A DNA stretch of 64,000 bases from Blautia sp. GTDB lineage: Bacteria; Bacillota; Clostridia; Lachnospirales; Lachnospiraceae. The stretch's first letter is position 1, and every line of letters starts with the position of its first letter. Shown piece after piece: positions 16,918-25,248 of this stretch. Under the pieces are notes generated by a model that did not search any database, was not told where the DNA came from, and worked only from the letters and a program-made list of their open reading frames with translations. The DNA lies in the NCBI GenBank assembly GCA_026169535.1, contig JAPFCU010000071.1:80782-144781 (forward strand). The letters are read 5' to 3'. Both the position numbers and the translations under genes were made by a program.

Positions 16918-17565
16918 TCAGCTGTTTTCATGTTCCTGACGGTACTGACTCAGATTGTAGGAAAGTCTCATAAGACTTTCTGAAAGATGTACATTTTCCA
17001 CGATCACATCATCGGGAGTCTCCAGATCAATATGTGCAAAATTCCAGATGGCCTTGATCCCGTTTTCGATAAGGATATCCGCCATATCTCCCGCTTTGTT
17101 TTTCGGAAGTGTCAGGATTGCAATTTCAATCTGATTTTCTTTCAGGAAAAAAGGAAGATCACTGATCATCTGAATTTCAATACCGCGTACTGCAATCCCC
17201 TCCAGTACCGGATTGATATCAAAAATTCCCATGAGTTTAAATCCACGTTTCTCAAAATCTACATAATTTGCCAGAGCCTGACCCAAATTACCGGCACCGA
17301 CAATGATCATGGGATGAACCGTATCCAGACCCAGGATCTTTCCAATTTCTGTATAAAGATATTTTACATTATAGCCATAACCCTGCTGACCGAATCCACC
17401 GAAATTATTCAGATCCTGACGGATCTGGGATGCTGTAACATGCATTTTCTTGCTGAGGTCATTGGAAGAAATTCTTTCTACATTTTCTTCCAGCAATTCT
17501 CCAAGATATCGATAATAACGGGGCAGCCTTTTGATCACTGCTTTTGAAATTTGTTTTGCCTCCAC
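16918..17565 (-). CDS. rex: Redox-sensing transcriptional repressor Rex
   Basis: 215 aa. The N-terminal winged helix (about 5-80; SSNDLSKKMHVTASQIRQDL) binds DNA. The Rossmann domain (about 85-210; IIVGAGNLGQALANY) binds NADH or NAD+. In Clostridia, Rex represses fermentation, hydrogenase and alcohol or butyrate genes when NADH is low. The initiation codon is GTG, 8 bases after GGAGG. It has a textbook sigma-A promoter and is divergent from an ABC-F gene. The gene cluster rex-nnr-alr-mazF fits a redox/housekeeping grouping. I found no convincing full Rex operator in the window. Confidence 0.97.
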   Translation of the reverse strand: MEAKQISKAVIKRLPRYYRYLGELLEENVERISSNDLSKKMHVTASQIRQDLNNFGGFGQQGYGYNVKYLYTEIGKILGLDTVHPMIIVGAGNLGQALANYVDFEKRGFKLMGIFDINPVLEGIAVRGIEIQMISDLPFFLKENQIEIAILTLPKNKAGDMADILIENGIKAIWNFAHIDLETPDDVIVENVHLSESLMRLSYNLSQYRQEHENS

Positions 17566-17595
17566 AAGATGACCCTCCTTCTGATTTCCTATCTA

Positions 17596-17624
17596 ATTAT
17601 AACGAAATGTTATTTTAATGTCAA
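17596..17624 (-). promoter_or_regulatory. Consensus sigma-A promoter of rex
   Basis: Minus strand: TTGACA, 17 bp, TATAAT, both perfect hexamers, about 30 bp before the GTG start. Confidence 0.85.
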
Positions 17625-17659
17625 ATAAAGTTTTTTCTCTTTACAAAAATTTTTTGGTC

Positions 17660-17689
17660 TTTACAAAATCATTGTAATAGCTTTATAAT
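17660..17689 (+). promoter_or_regulatory. Promoter of the ABC-F gene with an overlapping dyad
   Basis: Plus strand: TTTACA, 18 bp, TATAAT. A perfect inverted repeat TTACAA-N5-TTGTAA (17661-17677) covers the -35 box and half of the spacer, a typical place for a repressor operator. Confidence 0.7.
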
Positions 17690-17736
17690 CTTACCGTATG
17701 CACAAATGAAATAAGGTAATTTCTGGAGGAATTGTA

Positions 17737-19653
17737 ATGATTTTAGCATGTCAGAGCATCTGTAAATCTTTTGGAGAAAAAGAGATTTTAAAAGATGCCT
17801 CTTTTCACATAGAAGAGCGGGAAAAAGCCGCTCTTATCGGTAATAACGGTGCAGGAAAGACCACCCTTCTCAGAATCATCATGGAAGAGATCTCTTCCGA
17901 TTCCGGAAACGTAGTTCTTGCAAAAGACAAGCGTATGGGATATCTGGCACAGTATCAGGACATTCATGGTCACCGCACTATCTACGAAGAGCTTCTTACC
18001 ACCAAGCAGTATATCATCGACATGGAGGAACGAATGCGTTCCATGGAACAGGAAATGAAACATGTTCAGGGTCTGGAGCTGGAACGTCTGATGAATACCT
18101 ATACCCGCCTGACCCATGAATTTGAACTGGAAAACGGCTATGCGTACAAAAGTGAACTTATGGGTGTTCTGAAAGGACTTGGATTTTCAGAAGAGGATTT
18201 TGGGAAAGAAATCGAAACTCTTTCCGGCGGTCAGAAAACACGTGTAGCTCTGGGCAAACTGCTGATCTCCAAACCGGATATTCTGCTTTTGGATGAGCCT
18301 ACCAACCATCTGGATATGGAAAGCATCGCCTGGCTGGAAACTTATCTTCTGAATTATCCCGGCGCTGTATTTATCGTTTCCCATGACCGTTATTTCCTGG
18401 ACAAGGTTGTTACAAAAGTAATAGAAATCGAGGCGGGGCAGGTCACTTCTTTTCAGGGAAATTATTCAGCTTATGCAGAAAAAAAGGCACAGCTTCGTGA
18501 TGCACAGTATAAGGCATACCTTAACCAGCAGCGGGAGATCAAACACCAGGAAGCAGTAATTGTTAAACTGAAATCCTTTAACCGGGAGAAATCCATCCGC
18601 CGGGCAGAAAGCCGGGAAAAAATGCTGAATAAGATTCAGAGGCTTGATAAACCTGTAGAAATACAGACCCAGATGCGTCTGTCTCTGGAGCCCCGGGTAG
18701 TCAGCGGAAATGATGTCCTTACTGTAGAAGGTCTTTCTAAAAGTTTTCCCGGTCAGACGCTTTTCACTGATATTTCTTTCCAGATCAAGCGAGGGGAGCG
18801 CATTGCTCTGATCGGAAACAACGGAACCGGAAAAACCACTATGCTGAAGATTCTCAACAGCATTCTCCCTGCAGATGCAGGCAGTTTTTCTCTTGGTTCC
18901 AAAGTACAGATCGGTTATTATGACCAGGAACATCATGTACTTCATACAGAAAAAACTATTTTTCAGGAAATTTCAGATACGTATCCAACTCTCACGGAAA
19001 CAGAAATCCGTAACATGCTGGCAGCATTCCTTTTTACCGGCGATGATGTGTTTAAGGAGATTTCCGCTCTTTCCGGCGGAGAAAGAGGTCGTGTATCTCT
19101 TGCCAAACTGATGCTTTCAGAAGCCAATTTCCTGATTCTGGATGAGCCTACCAACCATTTGGACATTGCATCTAAGGAAATTCTTGAAGAGGCATTAAAC
19201 AGCTACACAGGCACTGTCCTTTATGTATCTCATGACCGTTATTTTATCAATCAGACCGCTACCAGGATCCTGGATCTTACAAACCAGGCTGTAGTCAATT
19301 ATATTGGCGATTATGATTATTATCTGGAGAAAAAAGAAGAGCTTACAGAAAAATATGCTCCTGTCCAGCAGGCAGCAGTTGTTTCGGAAATTCAGGAAAC
19401 CGTTTCCGATAACAAGCTTACCTGGCAGCAGCAAAAAGAGGAACAGGCCCGCAGACGTAAACAGGAAAACGAACTGAAAAAGACAGAAGCCCGTATCGAG
19501 GAACTGGAAAACAGAGATAAAGAAATCGACGACACACTGGTACTTCCCGATGTCTGTACCAATGTGGGACGTTGTGCTGAATTAAGCCGTGAAAAAGAAG
19601 CAATCCAGGCTGAACTGGAAGAATTATATGAGAAATGGGAAACCCTTGCGTAG
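17737..19653 (+). CDS. ABC-F family ATPase (ribosome-associated)
   Basis: 638 aa with two ABC ATPase domains and no membrane segments. Domain 1: Walker A GNNGAGKTT near residue 37, signature LSGGQKTR, Walker B LLLDEPTNHLD. Domain 2: GNNGTGKTT near 360, LSGGERGR, LILDEPTNHLD. Between them lies the basic linker (P-site tRNA interaction motif region, about 245-310), and the C-terminus is a coiled coil (about 540-638) with many Glu and Lys. Such proteins enter the ribosomal E site. YdiF/YfmR-type members aid translation of difficult sequences and others protect against antibiotics. Length and tail favour a housekeeping YdiF-like member. GGAGG lies before the ATG. Confidence 0.9.
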   Translation: MILACQSICKSFGEKEILKDASFHIEEREKAALIGNNGAGKTTLLRIIMEEISSDSGNVVLAKDKRMGYLAQYQDIHGHRTIYEELLTTKQYIIDMEERMRSMEQEMKHVQGLELERLMNTYTRLTHEFELENGYAYKSELMGVLKGLGFSEEDFGKEIETLSGGQKTRVALGKLLISKPDILLLDEPTNHLDMESIAWLETYLLNYPGAVFIVSHDRYFLDKVVTKVIEIEAGQVTSFQGNYSAYAEKKAQLRDAQYKAYLNQQREIKHQEAVIVKLKSFNREKSIRRAESREKMLNKIQRLDKPVEIQTQMRLSLEPRVVSGNDVLTVEGLSKSFPGQTLFTDISFQIKRGERIALIGNNGTGKTTMLKILNSILPADAGSFSLGSKVQIGYYDQEHHVLHTEKTIFQEISDTYPTLTETEIRNMLAAFLFTGDDVFKEISALSGGERGRVSLAKLMLSEANFLILDEPTNHLDIASKEILEEALNSYTGTVLYVSHDRYFINQTATRILDLTNQAVVNYIGDYDYYLEKKEELTEKYAPVQQAAVVSEIQETVSDNKLTWQQQKEEQARRRKQENELKKTEARIEELENRDKEIDDTLVLPDVCTNVGRCAELSREKEAIQAELEELYEKWETLA

Positions 19654-19667
19654 GGTCTCCCATTTTT
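19635..19667 (+). terminator. Terminator overlapping the ABC-F stop codon
   Basis: ATGGGAAACCCT pairs with AGGGTCTCCCAT (one mismatch) around a 5-base loop, then TTTT. The TAG stop codon spans the loop and the base of the 3' arm. Convergent icd lies 31 bp away and has no terminator of its own, so the hairpin may serve both. Confidence 0.8.
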
Positions 19668-19697
19668 AAAGTTCATGTATATTTCCTGAAAGTATTT

Positions 19698-20909
19698 TTA
19701 TTTCATCAGACGATTCAGAGAATCACGAACTGCAAGAATAAATTCTCTGCTGGAAAGAACCTTCGGATGTTTCAGGCTGGTGATCAACGCAAGATCCTTG
19801 GTCATCTTTCCATCTTCAATAGTTGTAAGTGTGGCTTTTTCCAGTTTATCTGCAAATTCCATCAGTTCCTGATTTCCATCCATTTCTCCGCGTTTGCGAA
19901 GAGCACCGGTCCAGGCAAAAATAGTAGCAACTGAGTTGGTTGAAGTTTCTTTCCCTTCCATATGACGGTAGTAATGTCTCTGTACAGTTCCATGAGCTGC
20001 CTCGTACTCGTAGTAGCCCTGAGGCGAAACCAGTACGGAAGTCATCATTGCAAGGGAACCAAAAGCAGATGAGACCATATCACTCATTACGTCCCCATCA
20101 TAATTCTTACATGCCCAGATAAATCCACCCTCGGCTTTCATGACACGGGCAACAATATCATCAATAAGACTATAGAAATAAACAAGTCCCTGCTCTTCAA
20201 ATTTCTCTTTAAATTCATCCTCATAAATCTTCTGGAACACTTCTTTAAATTTAGCGTCATAAGTTTTGGAAATGGTATCCTTGGCGCCAAACCATACATC
20301 CTGTCGGGTATCCAGTGCATAATTGAAGCAGCTTCTGGCAAAGCTTTCGATGGATGCTTCCATATTATGCATTCCCATGGCAACACCGGGTGTCTTGAAT
20401 TCCTGCACAAGAGCCCGCTTTTCCTCGCCGTCTTCAGAAGTATATACCAGTTCCACCTTTCCCGGTTTATCTACATAAAATTCGGTGTTTTTATAAATAT
20501 CTCCATATGCATGACGAGCCAGTGTGATAGGTTTTTTCCAGTTGCGTACACAAGGTTCGATTCCCTTGACTACAATGGGGGCACGGAAAACAGTTCCATC
20601 CAGGATAGCACGAATGGTACCGTTAGGGCTTTTGTACATTTTTTTGAGGCTGTATTCTTTCATACGGGCCTGATTTGGAGTGATGGTGGCACATTTTACC
20701 GCTACACCATATTTTTTTGTTGCCTCTGCCGCATCAATGGTCACCTGATCATCTGTTTCATTTCTGTATGCAAGCCCCAGGTCATAGTATTCTGTATTCA
20801 AGTCAATATAAGGGAGCAGCAATTCATCTTTGATCATTTTCCAAAGGATACGGGTCATCTCGTCTCCGTCCATTTCCACAAGTGGTGTGGTCATCTTGAT
20901 TTTTTCCAT
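19698..20909 (-). CDS. icd: NADP-dependent isocitrate dehydrogenase
   Basis: 403 aa. Oxidises and decarboxylates isocitrate to 2-oxoglutarate, making NADPH and the carbon skeleton for glutamate. The sequence is of the eukaryote-like (type II) NADP enzyme: start [16 protein letters not shown], substrate loop [17 protein letters not shown], metal-site region NYDGDVMSD, and C-terminal [14 protein letters not shown] lies 8 bases before the ATG. No aconitase or citrate synthase gene is adjacent, so it stands alone behind its own promoter. The shift toward 2-oxoglutarate synthesis is typical of anaerobes with an incomplete TCA cycle. Confidence 0.95.
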   Translation of the reverse strand: MEKIKMTTPLVEMDGDEMTRILWKMIKDELLLPYIDLNTEYYDLGLAYRNETDDQVTIDAAEATKKYGVAVKCATITPNQARMKEYSLKKMYKSPNGTIRAILDGTVFRAPIVVKGIEPCVRNWKKPITLARHAYGDIYKNTEFYVDKPGKVELVYTSEDGEEKRALVQEFKTPGVAMGMHNMEASIESFARSCFNYALDTRQDVWFGAKDTISKTYDAKFKEVFQKIYEDEFKEKFEEQGLVYFYSLIDDIVARVMKAEGGFIWACKNYDGDVMSDMVSSAFGSLAMMTSVLVSPQGYYEYEAAHGTVQRHYYRHMEGKETSTNSVATIFAWTGALRKRGEMDGNQELMEFADKLEKATLTTIEDGKMTKDLALITSLKHPKVLSSREFILAVRDSLNRLMK

Positions 20910-20970
20910 CTGTCATTCTCCTCTCAGTCCGAAATCAGTAGATACTGTTTCTGGTCACATTATGAAAAGT

Positions 20971-20999
20971 ATTGTACAAAAAAACTCCCCTTACGTCAA
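20971..20999 (-). promoter_or_regulatory. Sigma-A promoter of icd
   Basis: Minus strand: TTGACG, 17 bp, TACAAT. A perfect 10-bp inverted repeat (CTTTTTTGGG-N5-CCCAAAAAAG, 21000-21024) abuts the -35 box on its upstream side. Confidence 0.75.
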
Positions 21000-21024
21000 C
21001 TTTTTTGGGATTTGCCCAAAAAAG
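21000..21024. promoter_or_regulatory. Inverted repeat upstream of the icd -35 box
   Basis: Ten paired bases with a 5-base loop. The poly-T lies in the 5' arm and poly-A in the 3' arm on the minus strand, the reverse of a terminator. It could be an operator for icd, or a poor terminator for the subtilisin gene ending at 21041. Confidence 0.5.
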
Positions 21025-21040
21025 ATATTTTCTGATAATC

Positions 21041-21871
21041 CTACATCTCCATAAAACGTTTAAAATTGAATTTTCCCCATCCCTGCTGATTTCTTGGAAG
21101 CCCCATATCGTCTGTGCTGTCCCGCAGCATCATCTTGATCTCCACATTTGTAAGAAGAGGATCTTTTTCCATCATTCGGGCAATGGCTCCTGAAATAAAT
21201 GGCGTAGACATAGACGTACCGCTTTTGATTCCATAGCCGCCCCCTGGCAGACAGGATGTGATTCGATTTCCAGGTGCCACAAGATCCGGCTTACAGACAC
21301 ATTCAAAGGTAGGTCCCCGTCCGGATACACCGGCACTTCCAATAAGCATGTCGCTGGATCCTACGGTGATCACTTTTTTGCTGCTTCCGGGAGCTGTAAT
21401 GCTTCCCGGCTTCGGTCCCTGATTTCCTGCCGCTGCTACGACTACAAGTCCCTGATCCCATAACTCTTCTACTCCCTGGCTCAATAGATGATGGTCACAC
21501 CAGGTTCTATATATGGTACCTACAGAAATATTTACAATACGGATACGATATTTTTGATAGTTTTTCAGGATCCATTGGAAAGCCCGCAGAACATCCTCTT
21601 TATTTCCGTTTCCCATCCTGTCCAGTACTTTTACCGCAATAATCCTGCAGCCTGGAGCCACGCCCTTATATCTGCCGCCGGAAGCACTTCCGTCACCGCA
21701 AAGGATTCCAGCTACGTGAGTACCATGTCCATTATCGTCATATGGTGTTTTTTTGTTGGAAATAAAATCGACAAACATCTGTATCCTGCCCTTGAAGTCT
21801 GGATGATCAGAGATTCCTGTATCTAGAAAACAGACCCCAATATCTTTTCCAGTATAGGTCAGCTGTTCCAT
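21041..21871 (-). CDS. S8 family subtilisin-like serine protease, cytoplasmic type
   Basis: 276 aa, only the catalytic domain. The triad is Asp17 in FLDTGISDH, His49 in DDNGHGTHVAG, and Ser near 225 in SGTSMSTPF; the oxyanion Asn is in AAAGNQGPK. There is no signal peptide or propeptide, which suggests an intracellular protease like the Isp or AprX types; such enzymes usually have a short inhibitory N-terminal extension, which is nearly absent here. GGAG lies 7 bases before the ATG. Physiological substrate unknown. A 49-codon membrane peptide gene is divergent. Confidence 0.9.
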   Translation of the reverse strand: MEQLTYTGKDIGVCFLDTGISDHPDFKGRIQMFVDFISNKKTPYDDNGHGTHVAGILCGDGSASGGRYKGVAPGCRIIAVKVLDRMGNGNKEDVLRAFQWILKNYQKYRIRIVNISVGTIYRTWCDHHLLSQGVEELWDQGLVVVAAAGNQGPKPGSITAPGSSKKVITVGSSDMLIGSAGVSGRGPTFECVCKPDLVAPGNRITSCLPGGGYGIKSGTSMSTPFISGAIARMMEKDPLLTNVEIKMMLRDSTDDMGLPRNQQGWGKFNFKRFMEM

Positions 21872-22019
21872 GAATATACTCCAAAAAAGAATCTTTTATA
21901 CTACTATATTCCATAAAAAGAATCCTTGCGAATTTCACAGAAAATGTATATTATTCACAGAATTGCCAATAATGGAGTTATTGGATCTAATATAGAAAAG
22001 CACTGAAAAGGAGGTTTAT

Positions 22020-22169
22020 ATGATCTGGTTTTTATATCTGATCTTATTTTTTATTATGCAGTCTGCTGTCTTACTTTGTTGCCTGGCTGCCGGAAACGAC
22101 GCTTCATCCCAAATGATTTCCGATATGGAGCAGATTGAATATATTCAGAGATGGATGAAAAAGCAATAA
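22020..22169 (+). CDS. 49-aa single-pass membrane peptide, not in the ORF track
   Basis: An ATG at 22020 sits 5 bases after a perfect AAGGAGG. The product has one hydrophobic helix (IWFLYLILFFIMQSAVLLCC), then AAGNDAS and an amphipathic charged tail ending RWMKKQ. The layout recalls the small membrane proteins grouped as DUF3789, but that is a guess. A strong stem-loop follows 12 bp later. It is on the plus strand, divergent from the subtilisin gene and convergent with the fusion kinase. Function unknown. Confidence 0.7.
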   Translation: MIWFLYLILFFIMQSAVLLCCLAAGNDASSQMISDMEQIEYIQRWMKKQ

Positions 22170-22181
22170 GCGTTTAATCAA

Positions 22182-22209
22182 ACATAAGCCGGATTTCTCC
22201 GGCTTATGT
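22182..22209. terminator. Shared stem-loop between two convergent genes
   Basis: Perfect 12-bp stem (ACATAAGCCGGA / TCCGGCTTATGT), 4-base loop. On the minus strand it is followed by TTTGATT, on the plus strand by CAATC. Best read as the terminator of both the small peptide gene and the fusion kinase gene. Confidence 0.7.
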
Positions 22210-22217
22210 CAATCATC

Positions 22218-23840
22218 TTATCTGTATTTTTTCAGGATCTCATACATTTCTTCAAACTGCTCTTCCATTTCTTTTACCAGACGGAACTGCGTTCTTGCAC
22301 GAACGAGATTATGTTCCGGATAAGCAGTCTTAAAATACACATCTCCCTGAAGAAAATCTGCAAGGAAGCGCATACCGCACTCCAGTGTCATTAATCTTGC
22401 ACCCCATGGAAGGCTTTCTGTTTCTTCCGGAGTCAGTACATCATTCGCCATCTCCAGGTAACCCTTTACATAAAGCTCATAAAGATGGATATCAAAATGC
22501 ACCTTATCCAGATCCGGTTCATCCTCTTCCGCAGTAGAGGCTCCAAAACGGATAGAATCACCGAAATCATTGGCAGCAAGGCCAGGCATAATGGTATCCA
22601 GATCAATAATGCACAGACCTTTCCCTGTATCCCCGTCAAAAAGAATATTATTCAGCTTGGTATCGTTATGAGTTACACGCAGCGGAAGAACTCCTTTCTG
22701 AAGCTGTTCCATCAGAACGCCGCAGTCCTTTTCACGGAAAAGTACAAACTCTATTTCCGGTCGGCATAGACGGGCACGATTCTTTACATCTTTTCGAACC
22801 GCTGCCTCAAAATCATGAAATCTTTTTACTGTGTCATGAAATTTCGGAATTGTTTCATAAAGACTTTCTGCAGGATAGTCTCCCAGCTGCATCAGGAAAT
22901 GACCAAAGCTTCTGGCAGACTGATAAAATTGTTCCGGACGTTCCACCTGCTGATAACACACAGAATTTGGCACATAATGAAGGCAGCGCCATGGCTGACC
23001 CTGATCATCCTCAAAATAGGTATCTCCGCTTTTTGTTTTAATATAAGATAAGGTTTCTCTGTCCAGATCACCGCCTTCTTTGCGGATCACATCACGGAGA
23101 TATTCCGTCACTCCAAAAATATTCTCCATTACCTGTGCCGGATTTTTAAATACATTAATATTTACACGCTGCAGTACATAAAACGGGACGTCCGTCCCAT
23201 CCGGATCCGGCATATAAACCGCATAGGTCTCATTAATATGACCCTCTCCAAAAGGCTTCACATAGCTGCACTGAGGCCCAAAACCAAAAGCATAGACCGC
23301 ATCCTCAAGGCAGCGGCTGTCTGCACCCTCGATTTTTCTTCTGGTGGAAAAAATCACCTCGCCGGCCTCCACTTTTCTGCCGGATTCAATTGTGCAGTTG
23401 GCTTTTACAATACTTCCCAGGCATACATGTGCGCCAGCACACACAACTGAATCATGATCCACAACTGCTCCGCTGTTGATCAAAGCCGCACGTTCAATCC
23501 TTGTATGTGTATTTACTACAGCTCTCTGCATAATAAAGCATCCCTGCTCGATCACAGCGCTGGGGCTTACGATTGCAGACGGATGAATAATTGCAGGAAC
23601 CTCATAGCCTTCTTCAATCAGCTTATCTGTCCACTGGAGGCGTGTCCTGTTATTGCCAAATGCAGCTACTGCTACAGGATATTCCGAATGAAGAAGCATG
23701 TAATCACAGCACATACCGATCACGTCTTCCCTTTTTGCAGCGTCATCCAGAAAAACCACCTTTTTATAGCCCAACTGCAAAGCTGTCTCCTTTACCATCT
23801 GGCCAAATCCTCCAGCCCCCAGGATCAATAAAGTTTCCAT
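22218..23840 (-). CDS. Fusion of PglD-like hexapeptide acyltransferase and NahK-like sugar kinase
   Basis: 540 aa from the ATG at 23840, which has AAGGAG 6 bases upstream; the track adds 23 residues without a site. Residues 1-75 form a PglD_N-like Rossmann start (LLILGAGGFGQMVKE). Residues 85-190 are a left-handed beta-helix of hexapeptide repeats (IHPSAIVSPSAVIEQG) with a candidate catalytic His in VVDHDS. Residues about 200-540 are a phosphotransferase of the APH fold. Its GEGHINETYAVY stretch resembles N-acetylhexosamine 1-kinase; the catalytic loop is THNDTKLNNILFD and the metal loop is IIDLDTI. The two parts suggest acylation of a sugar-nucleotide and phosphorylation of a free sugar in one pathway. 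Substrates are unproven. Confidence 0.78.
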   Translation of the reverse strand: METLLILGAGGFGQMVKETALQLGYKKVVFLDDAAKREDVIGMCCDYMLLHSEYPVAVAAFGNNRTRLQWTDKLIEEGYEVPAIIHPSAIVSPSAVIEQGCFIMQRAVVNTHTRIERAALINSGAVVDHDSVVCAGAHVCLGSIVKANCTIESGRKVEAGEVIFSTRRKIEGADSRCLEDAVYAFGFGPQCSYVKPFGEGHINETYAVYMPDPDGTDVPFYVLQRVNINVFKNPAQVMENIFGVTEYLRDVIRKEGGDLDRETLSYIKTKSGDTYFEDDQGQPWRCLHYVPNSVCYQQVERPEQFYQSARSFGHFLMQLGDYPAESLYETIPKFHDTVKRFHDFEAAVRKDVKNRARLCRPEIEFVLFREKDCGVLMEQLQKGVLPLRVTHNDTKLNNILFDGDTGKGLCIIDLDTIMPGLAANDFGDSIRFGASTAEEDEPDLDKVHFDIHLYELYVKGYLEMANDVLTPEETESLPWGARLMTLECGMRFLADFLQGDVYFKTAYPEHNLVRARTQFRLVKEMEEQFEEMYEILKKYR

Positions 23841-23889
23841 ATCTGTCTCCTTCTTCTCATTTGCATTTTCACAGGCTCGCAGCCTCAGG

Positions 23890-23912
23890 AGTATATCAAA
23901 TTTTGTCAAAAT
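23890..23912 (-). promoter_or_regulatory. Putative promoter region of the fusion kinase with a palindrome
   Basis: Minus strand -10 TATACT at 23895-23890, with a weak -35. The spacer holds a perfect 13-bp palindrome ATTTTG-A-CAAAAT (23900-23912), a plausible operator. Confidence 0.4.
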
Positions 23913-24024
23913 ATCTGCAGCCTATACATGATATGATTGTAACAGAATACAACAAAAAAAGACAGAGGTTTTTGTAAGGAGTTTTTATCTATATGATCTG
24001 TCAATAGACCGTAACTGTATCTGT

Positions 24025-25248
24025 TTATGCCAAAGCAGAATCAGTTAAATCTCTTATTTCTTCAATCACCGGCCGCCTTACTTTTTTTCGTGTCATTTCC
24101 AGAATATGAAGCGGTGTGATATCTATAGCCCTGCATTTTACCGGATCTTTGCGCAGATATTTCTGAAGTACATGAAACAATTCATCCTGATGATCCGGAT
24201 TCGACATATTAATAAAGTCAATCAATATGATCCCTGAAAGGTTCCGAAGGCGTATCTGTCGTGCAATTTCTCCGGCAGCCTCCAGATTGATTTTACGGTA
24301 TGTTTCTTCCGCTTTCTTTTTGCCGGTATATTTCCCGCTGTTCACATCAACAGAAACAAAGGCCTCCGTTTGTTGGATAACAAGAAAACCGCCGCTTTTC
24401 AGCCATATTTTTTCCTGCTGTACTTCCTCCAGGGCACGCTCTATCCTATACAGCTTACAAAGTGGAAGAAGCTTATCCTCATAAAATCTTAATTTTGTCA
24501 GTTCTTCCGGACGAAAATCCTGAAGATATCCCTGAAGTTTTTTATAAATCTCCGGAATATCTGTAACGATCTCTTCCAGGTTACGGCTGTATACATCACG
24601 GACTGCAGCCAGATAAAAAGGCTCTGCCTCGTAAAGAAGACTAAAGCAGGTACGATTTCTTCCAAGCACTGCAGCTTTTTGATAGAGTGCTTTTAAAAAT
24701 GCAAGCTCATGAAGAAATTCTTCTTTTTGTGCCTCTGCACTATTAGTCCTTGCTATGATTCCATAGCCTCGAGCCTTTTGCTCACGTTCTGGTTCCAGCC
24801 ATTTATTAATTACAGATGCTTCTTCTTTTGTAAGTTTTCCTGAAAAACCGATTTTTTTATTTCCTGTGGTAAGAACCAGATATTTACCGGTAAAATTCAG
24901 ATTTGTAGTCAATGCCGGAAGCTTTCCCTTCATAGCATCCCGGCATACCTGAACCAGCAGCTCGTCTCCCGGACGCAAAGATGAGCCGTCCTTTCGTCCT
25001 GCAGTAAAAATAGCATCTGCAGCCTGATCCAAGGGAAGGTATCCTGTAATTCCTTCTCCAAAGCGGACAAAAGCGGCCTTAATATTGGAAGCAATATTTT
25101 CCACCTGTCCTACATAGATATTATTCAGGATACTTTTTTTTCCTGCTGCTTCCAGGCGAAGTTCCATAACGTTCTGATCTTCCGTAACGGAACATACAAT
25201 ACAGGGACACCCATGAACAGAAAGCTCTGTAATGATCAGCCGGCTCAA
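24025..25248 (-). CDS. rng: Ribonuclease E/G family protein
   Basis: 407 aa. An S1 RNA-binding region is embedded at about 35-130 (NIYVGQVENIASNIKAAFVRFG). The DNase-I-like catalytic part carries the two metal Asp stretches FVSVDVNSGKYTGKK and GIILIDFINMS. These enzymes cut single-stranded AU-rich RNA from 5'-monophosphate ends and mature rRNA. The chain stops at about the position where RNase E/G has its CPxCxG zinc-link, which is absent, so it cannot form the zinc-bridged dimer of E. coli RNase E. It overlaps the TIGR03936 gene by 4 bp. In many Clostridia rplU follows; here it does not. Confidence 0.9.
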   Translation of the reverse strand: MSRLIITELSVHGCPCIVCSVTEDQNVMELRLEAAGKKSILNNIYVGQVENIASNIKAAFVRFGEGITGYLPLDQAADAIFTAGRKDGSSLRPGDELLVQVCRDAMKGKLPALTTNLNFTGKYLVLTTGNKKIGFSGKLTKEEASVINKWLEPEREQKARGYGIIARTNSAEAQKEEFLHELAFLKALYQKAAVLGRNRTCFSLLYEAEPFYLAAVRDVYSRNLEEIVTDIPEIYKKLQGYLQDFRPEELTKLRFYEDKLLPLCKLYRIERALEEVQQEKIWLKSGGFLVIQQTEAFVSVDVNSGKYTGKKKAEETYRKINLEAAGEIARQIRLRNLSGIILIDFINMSNPDHQDELFHVLQKYLRKDPVKCRAIDITPLHILEMTRKKVRRPVIEEIRDLTDSALA

